The notes beneath the pieces are model-generated. The model did not search any database and was not told where the DNA came from. It saw only the letters and a program-made list of their open reading frames with translations. From NCBI GenBank assembly GCA_039029915.1, contig JBCCFD010000234.1, positions 1-11,840 of the forward strand: DNA of 11,840 nucleotides, written 5' to 3'. Each line of letters begins with the position of its first letter. The first letter of the stretch is position 1. This document shows positions 1 to 5,927 of the stretch, one piece after another. The translations under genes and the position numbers were made by a program. The stretch comes from QQUD01 sp039029915. GTDB taxonomy: Bacteria > Chloroflexota > Anaerolineae > Promineifilales > Promineifilaceae.

Positions 1-91
1 CAAAATCATCCTGCCCCGAAAGCATGCCAGCTAGTCCTTCACGCACCACTGGGTGATCATCAACAATCAAAAGGGTTATTTTCTCGCTCAT
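1..91 (-). CDS. Response regulator, N-terminal fragment (NarL/LuxR family likely)
   Basis: Only the first 30 codons lie in the window; the gene runs off the left edge. The visible start reads MSEKITLLIVDDHPVVREGL, the classic opening of a CheY-like receiver domain: a hydrophobic beta strand followed by the acidic pair D11-D12 that binds Mg2+ next to the phospho-acceptor aspartate, which lies outside the window. The 'DDHPVVREGL' form is typical of NarL/LuxR-type DNA-binding response regulators, which pair with HisKA_3 kinases like the two encoded just upstream. Its ATG overlaps the TGA of the preceding kinase as ATGA (88-91), so translational coupling is likely; a GGAG lies 11 nt before the ATG inside the kinase gene. 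The output domain cannot be seen, so NarL membership is inferred from the N-terminus and the kinase partner. Confidence 0.9.
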   Translation of the reverse strand, partial: MSEKITLLIVDDHPVVREGLAGMLSGQDDF

Positions 92-1347
92 GCGCCATTT
101 TTCTCCACGGGAATCGAAACAACCAAGGTTGTCCCTTCTCCTTCATCACTTTCTAATTCCACTTCGCCCTGCAGCGCCTCAACCCGCTCTCGCATGGCCT
201 TTAGACCATATCCCCCCGGGCTAAATCCCGAACCAGCATCGGGATGAATTCTTTTACTAAGACCCGTTCCATTATCTTGCACATCAAGAATAACGACGTC
301 TCCCATGTAGGAGAGGGTCACTTGAACGGCCGTTGCCTGGGCGTGCTTGCGCACGTTGGCCAGCGCTTCTTGTGTCGCTCGAAGCAGTGCCACATCAATT
401 GAGCCCTTTAAAGCTGTGGGCTGACCAGTAACTTGAACGGTTACGGCCGTACCGCTTTCCTTCTCCCATCGCTCAGCTACCTGCCCGATGGCTTCAGGGA
501 GAGAGGTTGCTTTTTCTAGCTGTTCGGGGCGTAAATTGTCTACCACTCGACGAGCCTCAGTTAAGCTGTGACGGGCCGTACCCGCTGCTAGATTGACATA
601 ATGAACCGCTTCGTTGCTCTCATCAAGATTGGAAACGGCCGTTTCTAAATTAAGAATGATGCTAATAAATCCCTGCGCCAGCGTATCATGAATTTCATGG
701 GCCAACCGCTGCCGTTCTTCCAACTGCCCCGCCCGCCGTTCAGAAGCGGCTAAATCAGCCTGGGCTTGTTGCAGCTGTTCAAATAACTGTCTTCGATCCA
801 TGCTTTGCGCAATAATGCCCCGAATCCAAAAAGCAAATAGGGAACCTGCTGTTGTGGTCGCCAATAAAATCCACAGACCGGGATCATTCAAAGTAATGAT
901 ACTGTTGCTTAGCTCCGCTTCGGCAAAAACAAATAAGATTGGAATGATAAATACACAGCCCAATGCCCAACCAAACGGCAAAAAATTAAATATGGGGCCA
1001 AAAAATACAAAAACTGCATAAAAATAGCCACCATACTGCAGAACGAGTAAATACCAAACGATAAAAAGAACAACGAAGTGAAAAAACATGAGAGGAGGGT
1101 TTTGGCGTAGGGCATCTTTTTCTAGACCAAAAAGTCGGGGATAACCGTATACCCAGCCCACATGCCAAGCTATACCCAAAATCGCCAATAAAATGGTTGG
1201 TAAACGGCCGTTGTTATCAATTCGTCCATTCATCAAACCTATCAAGAGCGGGAAAATATAAATTCCGGCCAAAAGGATCGACCAAACCCAGCTCCATCTT
1301 ACCCAAAAGTCTTCTCTTGGTTGTTCGTTTGACCTATTAACCATCAT
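88..1347 (-). CDS. Membrane sensor histidine kinase (HisKA_3/HATPase_c, NarL-type partner)
   Basis: This 419-residue protein is a membrane sensor kinase that would autophosphorylate on His and pass phosphate to the response regulator encoded next. Residues about 18-180 hold some five or six hydrophobic segments with no large extracytoplasmic domain, suggesting sensing within the membrane or through a partner. A short coiled-coil linker (about 183-212) leads to the dimerisation box, with HEIHD at 217-221; H220 is the expected phospho-acceptor by comparison with NarX-type 'LHD' boxes. The ATPase has an N-box (QEALANVRKH, N331), a G1 box DNG at 358-360 and a G2 box GGYGLKAM at 378-385. Its C-terminal half is clearly paralogous to the upstream kinase. 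The start is ATGATG, overlapping the end of the upstream kinase by 11 bp, with GGTGA six nt ahead of the ATG. The gene ends in a 4 bp overlap with the regulator. The signal sensed is unknown. Confidence 0.93.
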   Translation of the reverse strand: MMVNRSNEQPREDFWVRWSWVWSILLAGIYIFPLLIGLMNGRIDNNGRLPTILLAILGIAWHVGWVYGYPRLFGLEKDALRQNPPLMFFHFVVLFIVWYLLVLQYGGYFYAVFVFFGPIFNFLPFGWALGCVFIIPILFVFAEAELSNSIITLNDPGLWILLATTTAGSLFAFWIRGIIAQSMDRRQLFEQLQQAQADLAASERRAGQLEERQRLAHEIHDTLAQGFISIILNLETAVSNLDESNEAVHYVNLAAGTARHSLTEARRVVDNLRPEQLEKATSLPEAIGQVAERWEKESGTAVTVQVTGQPTALKGSIDVALLRATQEALANVRKHAQATAVQVTLSYMGDVVILDVQDNGTGLSKRIHPDAGSGFSPGGYGLKAMRERVEALQGEVELESDEGEGTTLVVSIPVEKNGA

Positions 1348-2995
1348 ATTGATTCACCAGGGGAATACTAATCGCCACAGTGGTTCCTTCATTTGGTTCG
1401 CTCTCAATCGTGACCTCCCCGCCCAATTCGGCAACCCGTTCATTCATCGCAATCAATCCGTACCCACCATCAAAGTAGTTTTCGTCACCACTGCCGTTCT
1501 CTTTTCTCACATCTCTCTGCACATCGGCATGAATCCCAACGCTGAATCCAACCCCATTATCCGCGACGTCTAAAATGATGACATTTTTTAGATAGGACAG
1601 CGTGACCTGAACTTCTGACGCTTGGGCGTGTTTACGGATATTTGCTAAGGCTTCCTGAGCACCGCGCAACAGGGTCACTTCTACCTCGGGATGCAGATTC
1701 TCATTTTGACCATTGGTTTCAAAAACGGCCGTTATGCCACTCTGGCGTTCCCAGTTGGAGACGACCCGTTCGATCGCTTCATGCAGCGGTGCACTTTCCA
1801 ACACCTCGGGCCGCAAATCATCTACTACGCGCCGCGCTTGGCCTAAGCTGGTACGGGCTGTCTCTCGCGCTTGGTCAAGGTGGTGCTGCACAATATTTAC
1901 ATCGGAGGGCAACCCTTGCTCAGCCGCTTCTAAATGCATCACAATACTGGTAAACCCCTGCGCTAATGTGTCATGAATTTCTCGCGCCATGCGCTGACGC
2001 TCCTGTAGTTTGCCGGTCTCTTGCGCTTGTTTGAGCAACCGAATATTTTCGAGAACAAGACCCACCTGTGTCCCGATTGTGACATAGTCCTGGGTTGTGT
2101 CTTGCGAAAAACCGCTGTTGGCTCTTGACCCGATGGTGAGCAGGCCAGCCAAATTTCCAGAAGGCACAACAAGGGGCAAAACCAGCAATGACCGAACGCC
2201 CATTAGGTCCCAAACGGCCGTTTCTTCTAAATTCTCTGCAGTTGTTCGCACAATAAGGGGGTCGTTTGGACGAAGCTGAACGAGCTGGGGTAAATGCTGT
2301 TGCGTGAGATGGGTGGCAATTTCGTCTGCCGATTCATGAAAACCGCTCCAGTTGGCAAGACGGGAAACGGCCGTTGGTAATTGCTGAGCATCTTGCAGCA
2401 ATATTTCCCATAAGCCAACGTGAGTAATGTGGGGACGAACTAAGTTTTCACCAATGCTAGACACAATCCCCTGTGAATGATTGGCTCGCAATATGGCCTG
2501 ACTTGTTCTGTAAAGCTGCTCTTGGTTCGCAATGTGAACATAGCCGCGCCGTGCGCCTAGGTGCCCGGCTAAAATTGGCATGGGAAAAGCGGTAAATATG
2601 GGAATTGGGTTTAATAAGGAAAAGAGATTTTGGCTAAAAAAGGCGACTTGGATGAGGATACCAACCCCAGCCATCACACCGCATAAAAAGCCGTGCAGAT
2701 AAACGGCCGTGCCAACCCGCCGCACCACCCAAGCTGTAACAAAATAGGTAAAAACGAGCTGGGCAATTGTTGACCCAAATTCAGCCACTGGTCTTGAAAG
2801 TCGTTCAATTCGAGCGGAATTTTCAACCACGGCTTGGGGGTTTTGCGCAAAGACGAAGCCGGAATAGACGGCAATAATGGACGAAATGGCAATGACGGTT
2901 GCTAGGCTGATTACAATACCTGCAATCAAAACCCAGTGCCACTGCACATCGTTCCAATCTTCATTCCAATTTTTAAAATCAAACGGCCGTATCAT
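1337..2995 (-). CDS. Membrane sensor histidine kinase with GAF domain
   Basis: This is a 552-residue sensor kinase from the chosen ATG at 2995. Residues about 20-146 contain roughly four membrane segments. Residues about 175-320 look like a GAF domain, a cytoplasmic ligand or signal-sensing fold (the 'GVRSLLVLPLVVPSGNLAGLLTIG' type stretch spans 266-289). The dimerisation box REIHDTLAQG puts the acceptor at H341; the ATPase has N-box N452, G1 DNGVGF from 479 and G2 GGYGLIAM from 510. It is a paralogue of the next gene, which lacks the GAF domain, so a tandem duplication followed by gain or loss of GAF is plausible. The frame stays open to a TTG at 3031, but that TTG lies inside the period-8 repeat; ATG 2995 is preferred. 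Neither start has a clear ribosome binding site. The codons just after the start contain one ACGGCCGT palindrome. Confidence 0.9.
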   Translation of the reverse strand: MIRPFDFKNWNEDWNDVQWHWVLIAGIVISLATVIAISSIIAVYSGFVFAQNPQAVVENSARIERLSRPVAEFGSTIAQLVFTYFVTAWVVRRVGTAVYLHGFLCGVMAGVGILIQVAFFSQNLFSLLNPIPIFTAFPMPILAGHLGARRGYVHIANQEQLYRTSQAILRANHSQGIVSSIGENLVRPHITHVGLWEILLQDAQQLPTAVSRLANWSGFHESADEIATHLTQQHLPQLVQLRPNDPLIVRTTAENLEETAVWDLMGVRSLLVLPLVVPSGNLAGLLTIGSRANSGFSQDTTQDYVTIGTQVGLVLENIRLLKQAQETGKLQERQRMAREIHDTLAQGFTSIVMHLEAAEQGLPSDVNIVQHHLDQARETARTSLGQARRVVDDLRPEVLESAPLHEAIERVVSNWERQSGITAVFETNGQNENLHPEVEVTLLRGAQEALANIRKHAQASEVQVTLSYLKNVIILDVADNGVGFSVGIHADVQRDVRKENGSGDENYFDGGYGLIAMNERVAELGGEVTIESEPNEGTTVAISIPLVNQYDG

Positions 2996-3019
2996 GAGTT
3001 TAAGTGTCGGATAAAAGTT

Positions 3020-3090
3020 ACAAAGTTGCAAAGTTGCAGAGTTGCAGAATGAAATTCAGACTTTGCAACCTTGCCGCTTTGCAACTTTGT
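3020..3090. repeat. Mirror-folded period-8 repeat hairpin between permease and kinase genes
   Basis: Three near-identical 8 bp units (AAAGTTGC, AAAGTTGC, AGAGTTGC at 3022-3045) are followed after about 20 bp by three inverted units (GCAACCTT, GCCGCTTT, GCAACTTT at 3065-3088). The outer arms ACAAAGTTGCAAAG (3020-3033) and CTTTGCAACTTTGT (3077-3090) are perfect 14 bp inverted repeats. The hairpin begins just past the permease stop codon and ends before the kinase start, so it occupies nearly the whole operon junction. No T-run follows on the transcribed strand, so it is not a textbook terminator; an mRNA processing or stability element, or a repeat with no host function, are alternatives. Confidence 0.85.
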
Positions 3091-3096
3091 CACACT

Positions 3097-3834
3097 TTAT
3101 TCCCATTTGAATGTTCGTCGGGTCACGAACAAACAAATGGCAAACATAGCGAGAATAACGGCCGTTGAAACTAAGTTCCAGCTATTATCAAACCACAAAT
3201 CCTCTAGCAAAATGACCACATGGGTCAGCGGTAAGAACTCTGCAATACGCTGAATTGTTTCTGGCATAATTTGACGAGGCAGCGCCGCCCCAGACAAGAA
3301 AAGCATCGGGTAAAATAGCGCCATGCCTACCGCTTGGGCAGTTCGTGGTGTTCCCAGCACGCTTGCTAAAACAAAACCAAGCGAAAAGAAGCCTAGTGAC
3401 CCAATAATGATGGCAGGTAAGATGCCCCAAGGGCCAGCCGGAAAGCGTAAATCATAAAGCAGTCGTCCAGCAATAATCAGAATCAAGATGCCTAGCAGGG
3501 CCATCAGCACGTTCACTGCCACCTGTGACCATAAAATCACGCCCGGTTTGATAGGTGTGGCCCGATATCGTCTTAAAATCCCTTGTTCACGATAGTTTGA
3601 AATCGTAATAGGAATACCAATCATACCGACGGTCCCAATAATCATGCCAATGTATCCTGGGACAGATACATCAACCGTACCAAAGCCGCCAAAAAATTCA
3701 CTTGGCTCATTTCCATAAATGCCACCAAAGAGAACCAACAACAAGACCGGGAAAGCGAGTGTAAAGAAGGCACCCACGGGTTCTCGCAGGTTTAATTTTA
3801 ATTCTGTCCATGTCATTTTAATAAATGCGTTCAT
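3097..3834 (-). CDS. ABC-2 type transporter permease
   Basis: This 245-residue integral membrane protein is the channel half of an ABC exporter; its partner ATPase is encoded upstream in the same operon. It has the ABC-2 layout: a short cytoplasmic N-terminus with an amphipathic stretch (MTWTELKLNLREP), a first membrane helix near 21-40, a small extracellular loop around 41-58, helices near 60-80, then a cytoplasmic stretch 'YREQGILRRYRATPI' (81-95) that is highly characteristic of this family, followed by helices near 105-125, 138-160, 165-182 and a last one near 222-238. ATG 3834 was chosen because a strong GGAGA lies eight nt upstream on the coding strand and the alignment-like start MNAFIKM fits the family; the frame is open further upstream to 3915 with no support. 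Substrate is not readable from sequence; drugs, lipids or antimicrobial peptides are typical for this subfamily. Confidence 0.93.
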   Translation of the reverse strand: MNAFIKMTWTELKLNLREPVGAFFTLAFPVLLLVLFGGIYGNEPSEFFGGFGTVDVSVPGYIGMIIGTVGMIGIPITISNYREQGILRRYRATPIKPGVILWSQVAVNVLMALLGILILIIAGRLLYDLRFPAGPWGILPAIIIGSLGFFSLGFVLASVLGTPRTAQAVGMALFYPMLFLSGAALPRQIMPETIQRIAEFLPLTHVVILLEDLWFDNSWNLVSTAVILAMFAICLFVTRRTFKWE

Positions 3835-3921
3835 GCGTTTTCTCCAAAAAAAGTTTAGGTAGCGGGTGCTGGTTGTGTGATACTTTTTACAAATCGTCAT
3901 TCGATTACCAAGCATCCAGTT

Positions 3922-4034
3922 ACCTAATTAACCCGATGTGCAGGTTTTCTTGTAAATCCCACTGGGAGGGACATAGCATGCTATGTCCTTACGACAATCA
4001 TCACACCAGATAATCAAAACTTGCACACGGGGTT
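3922..4034 (-). repeat. MITE-like element, copy A (inverse of copy B at 8331-8452)
   Basis: Reverse-complemented, this stretch matches 8331-8452. The 76 nt block 3922-3997 aligns without gaps to 8377-8452 at 69 of 76 positions by my count; the rest aligns with small gaps. The ends form imperfect terminal inverted repeats: 3930-3948 against 4016-4034 match at 16 of 19 positions. Inside is a perfect 20 bp palindrome GGACATAGCATGCTATGTCC (3969-3988) and a second small hairpin TCCCACTGGGA (3957-3967). No transposase is present, so it would be non-autonomous. It sits between the permease and the ATPase genes of one operon; the rest of that 224 bp junction (3835-3921 and 4035-4058) shows nothing else I can identify beyond the permease ribosome binding site. 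Confidence 0.85.
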
Positions 4035-4058
4035 ATTTACTCAATTGCTAATGACCAA

Positions 4059-4967
4059 TTACGCCCGTATTTTGCGCCCAGTGTGCGCCAAAAAGACGTC
4101 TTCTAAGTTTGCTTTCTCAACGTGCAAATCGGCTGGGGTAATCCCCTTGGTTGCTAAACCGGTGGCGACATTGGCCAATAGTGGGCCGTTGCCATGCACG
4201 ATGATCTGTTTACCGTTTTGCTCAACGGCCGTTACGCCGTCAATCAATTCTAAGCTTGCCGCATCCAGCCCCTCAGGCATGGTAAAACGCACGCGGTTGC
4301 CAGCTTTTAACGCTTCAATCAGGTTTGAGGGGGTATCGGTGGCCACGATACGGCCGTTGTCAATAATCGCCACCCGATCGGCCAGCTCTTCAGCTTCATC
4401 CATAAAGTGGGTCACCAGCACAACCGTTTTTCCCTTCTCACGGATAGCGGACACTTGTTCCCAAGTAGCGCGTCGGGCTTGCGGATCTAAGCCAGTTGTT
4501 AACTCATCCAAAAAGACGATTTCGGGATCGTTTAGCAGCGCTAAGGCAATAAAAAGACGCTGTTTTTGTCCACCAGAAAGATTTCCAAAAGCGGTGTTTC
4601 TTTTTTCAGTCAAGCCCCAATCTTCAAGGAGTTTTTCCCAGGAAACTGTTTTGTCGTAAAACGAGGAAAAGAGATCGAGCGTTTCCCACACTTTGAGCCG
4701 ATCTGGGATATTGGCTTGCTGAAGCTGAATGCCTATTTTTTGGCGCAGTTCATTATCACCTTGAGGGTCTAAACCCAACACGCGAATGCGACCTTGGTCT
4801 GGTTTGCGTAACCCCATGATTGACTCAACGGCCGTACTCTTACCGGCCCCGTTCGGCCCAAGGATACAAAAAATCTCTCCGACCTCGACGGTTAATGAAA
4901 TATCATCGACAGCCACTGTACTGCCGTACACCTTTCGAATATTTTCAACTTCAATGACGTTGTTCAT
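4059..4967 (-). CDS. ABC transporter ATP-binding protein (exporter type)
   Basis: This 302-residue cytoplasmic ATPase would drive the ABC-2 permease encoded downstream. All nucleotide-binding motifs are present in order: Walker A GPNGAGKST (37-45), Q-loop in the IQLQQ stretch (80-84), signature LSGGQ (130-134), Walker B IVFLDE (150-155) with catalytic E155, D-loop near 159-161, and H-loop H187 in LVTHFMDEAEELADRV. The Walker B continues as ELTTGLD where most relatives have EPTTGLD, a mild variation that should not stop catalysis. The C-terminal extension (about 225-302) ends with LEDVFLAHTGR, the LEDVFL motif typical of DrrA/CcmA-like export ATPases. The start ATG is preceded by an AGGT-like ribosome site about eight nt upstream. 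It lies 88 bp after the small membrane protein gene and 224 bp before the permease, the latter gap filled by the repeat element. Confidence 0.96.
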   Translation of the reverse strand: MNNVIEVENIRKVYGSTVAVDDISLTVEVGEIFCILGPNGAGKSTAVESIMGLRKPDQGRIRVLGLDPQGDNELRQKIGIQLQQANIPDRLKVWETLDLFSSFYDKTVSWEKLLEDWGLTEKRNTAFGNLSGGQKQRLFIALALLNDPEIVFLDELTTGLDPQARRATWEQVSAIREKGKTVVLVTHFMDEAEELADRVAIIDNGRIVATDTPSNLIEALKAGNRVRFTMPEGLDAASLELIDGVTAVEQNGKQIIVHGNGPLLANVATGLATKGITPADLHVEKANLEDVFLAHTGRKIRA

Positions 4968-4994
4968 CTGCTTTACCTTTTTGCGAAAGAGCGG

Positions 4995-5025
4995 GGGGCA
5001 AAATACCTTTTATAGATTTCGCCCC
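4995..5025. other. Small hairpin in the membrane protein-ATPase junction
   Basis: GGGGCAAAAT (4995-5004) can pair with ATTTCGCCCC (5016-5025) with one mismatch and an 11 nt loop. In the minus-strand transcript it lies between the stop of the small membrane protein gene and the ribosome site of the ATPase gene. No U-run follows, so a terminator is unlikely; it may set relative expression or mean nothing. Confidence 0.3.
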
Positions 5026-5055
5026 ATCACTATGTCGCCCTATCGCACGTTCGCA

Positions 5056-5427
5056 TTAGTTACGGACAAAAATCATGCTCAAACCAATGACAATAAACAT
5101 CATTGGCCAAATCAATGAGGCGCTTAAGCCGAAGGTAAAGCCACCAATAAACAAGAAAGGGAAAAGTCCCCAAAACAAGCTAATCAATACTTTGCCAGTG
5201 AGTTGACGGCCGTTCATCTCATATTGCTTCCAAGCCGCCACCAGCGCCCAATAAACGGGGATAAGCATAAACAGAACCCAAGGGCTCATGCCAAACGGCC
5301 GTAAATCCAACTGACTCATATAAAAAATACCGCCAAGCAATATAAAAAATAATCCACTATATAAAGCGTTGTTTCCTGCTTTAAAAAACTCTGGCCCATC
5401 AAATGTTTCATTTATCTGTTCTTTCAC
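5056..5427 (-). CDS. Small four-helix membrane protein, LiaI/LiaF-TM-like
   Basis: A 123-residue hydrophobic protein, the first gene of the minus-strand operon. Four membrane segments are visible at about 20-36, 47-64, 79-97 and 99-120, with a short polar N-terminus and no C-terminal soluble domain. The last helix, with 'LIWPMMFIVIGLSMIF', resembles the W-P-hydrophobic-I-G pattern of the LiaI/LiaF-TM (DUF5668) group, whose members accompany cell-envelope stress two-component systems; this match is by eye and tentative. GTG 5427 was chosen because a perfect GGAGG sits five nt upstream. The frame continues to a TTG at 5466, which would add 13 residues but lacks such a site. Position at the head of an ABC exporter plus sensor kinase operon suggests an accessory or sensory role at the membrane. 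Confidence 0.75.
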   Translation of the reverse strand: MKEQINETFDGPEFFKAGNNALYSGLFFILLGGIFYMSQLDLRPFGMSPWVLFMLIPVYWALVAAWKQYEMNGRQLTGKVLISLFWGLFPFLFIGGFTFGLSASLIWPMMFIVIGLSMIFVRN

Positions 5428-5480
5428 AACTGCCTCCAAAAATCTATTGGTAATTTTGTTTCTCAATTTTTATGCCGCCT

Positions 5481-5596
5481 GACTAGTGTTCCGCCCAACA
5501 AAGATTGCCGGATAGCCAGCGACAGTGGTATCTGAGGTTTTGACAAACAGTTTGGCTCCATTAGTCCAGCAAAAAAAGTTTGTCAAAACACTAGTC
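5481..5596. repeat. 116 bp nested inverted-repeat element (possible second MITE family)
   Basis: The ends GACTAGTGTT (5481-5490) and AACACTAGTC (5587-5596) are perfect 10 bp inverted repeats. Inside, GTTTTGACAAAC (5537-5548) and GTTTGTCAAAAC (5578-5589) are perfect 12 bp inverted repeats; the right-hand copies overlap, so the right end reads continuously while the left pair is split by 46 bp. A run of seven A lies at 5571-5577. No target-site duplication was obvious. It could be a remnant of an insertion sequence, a MITE, or a regulatory fold in the leader of the minus-strand operon. Confidence 0.65.
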
Positions 5597-5807
5597 TAAG
5601 TGTGTTTAAGTGTTCCGAAGTTTCTAAATTGAAAAACTCCTTAGATAAAAGCTTCGGATCCTCGAGGAAACGAAGGTTATAGCTGTCGTTTTATTCAAAA
5701 CAGGAAATTCGTTTCACTAAACTGTTTCATTTACCTGTGTCCGTACTCAAAGCCGAACTTGATATCAGCTTACAAAAATCGGCAGTGGAAGTAACCCATC
5801 AACAGAT

Positions 5808-5837
5808 TGGATTCCCAGCGTCGACCGATGGATTCCC
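5808..5837. promoter_or_regulatory. Direct repeat TGGATTCCC, 21 bp apart
   Basis: TGGATTCCC occurs at 5808-5816 and again at 5829-5837, a 21 bp centre-to-centre distance, i.e. two helical turns on the same DNA face. It lies about 25 bp before the 22 bp palindrome and upstream of the regulator gene. This geometry fits a paired transcription factor site, but only two copies exist here and no family is recognised. Confidence 0.35.
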
Positions 5838-5859
5838 CATCCCACCTTTTGATAGCCCC

Positions 5860-5881
5860 CAATCAACCGATCGGTTGATTG
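5860..5881. promoter_or_regulatory. Perfect 22 bp palindrome, probable operator
   Basis: Each half reads CAATCAACCGA and the whole is an exact inverted repeat with no spacer. It ends 46 bp before the ATG of the XRE-family regulator, and a TTGACA overlaps its right end (5879-5884). XRE-type dimers commonly bind such palindromes and control their own gene, so an autoregulatory operator is the natural reading. The ACGGCCGT genome-wide octamer is a different sequence and is not part of it. Confidence 0.65.
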
Positions 5882-5890
5882 ACATAAAAA

Positions 5891-5920
5891 TTGGAGTTTT
5901 CGGCCAGTTTTCGTTAAAAT
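5891..5920 (+). promoter_or_regulatory. Weak candidate promoter giving a near-leaderless regulator mRNA
   Basis: TTGGAG (5891-5896), an 18 bp spacer and TAAAAT (5915-5920) would place the transcription start at about 5927-5928, at the regulator ATG. The lack of any Shine-Dalgarno sequence before that ATG agrees with leaderless translation. The match is only partial, and the better -35 hexamer TTGACA at 5879 has no -10 at proper spacing, so this is tentative. Confidence 0.3.
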
Positions 5921-5927
5921 CAAGCGC

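Larger units (their letters stand above)
5428..5927. other. 500 bp divergent intergenic region
   Basis: This gene-free stretch separates the minus-strand exporter operon from the plus-strand regulator and must hold both promoters. It contains the nested inverted-repeat element at 5481-5596, a longer-range hairpin CCGAAG (5615-5620) with CTTCGG (5652-5657) extended by TCTAA/TTAGA (5623-5627, 5641-5645), two GTTTCA copies near 5709-5731, the direct repeat at 5808-5837 and the 22 bp palindrome at 5860-5881. I could not assign a convincing -35/-10 pair for the minus-strand operon. Short open frames here have no ribosome sites or recognisable content. Confidence 0.6.

Noticed and set aside
2996..3031. 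TTG 3031 as start of the GAF-containing kinase
   Set aside because: The added residues are encoded by the period-8 repeat and have no ribosome site; ATG 2995 is the first conventional start.
3001..3100. CRISPR-like array
   Set aside because: Units are only 8 bp, there are no spacers, and the second half is inverted, so it is a hairpin array, not CRISPR.
3940..4010. Similar short peptides (MCRFSC.SHWE..SML.PYDNHH) encoded at copy A and in the inverse of copy B
   Set aside because: The likeness follows from nucleotide similarity of the two repeat copies; the frames have no ribosome sites, the hairpin changes pair as DNA/RNA, and the flanking peptide parts do not match.
4021..4659. A 212-codon open frame on the plus strand
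   Set aside because: It is antisense to the ABC ATPase gene, whose Walker, signature and H-loop motifs are complete; the plus-strand product has no recognisable domain and begins inside the repeat element.
4059..4967. ELTTGLD in place of EPTTGLD as a sign of a defective ATPase
   Set aside because: The catalytic glutamate and all other motifs are intact; the Pro position tolerates variation.
5879..5907. Strong promoter using the perfect TTGACA at 5879-5884
   Set aside because: No acceptable -10 hexamer lies 15-19 bp downstream; the AT-rich TAAAAT is 30 bp away.
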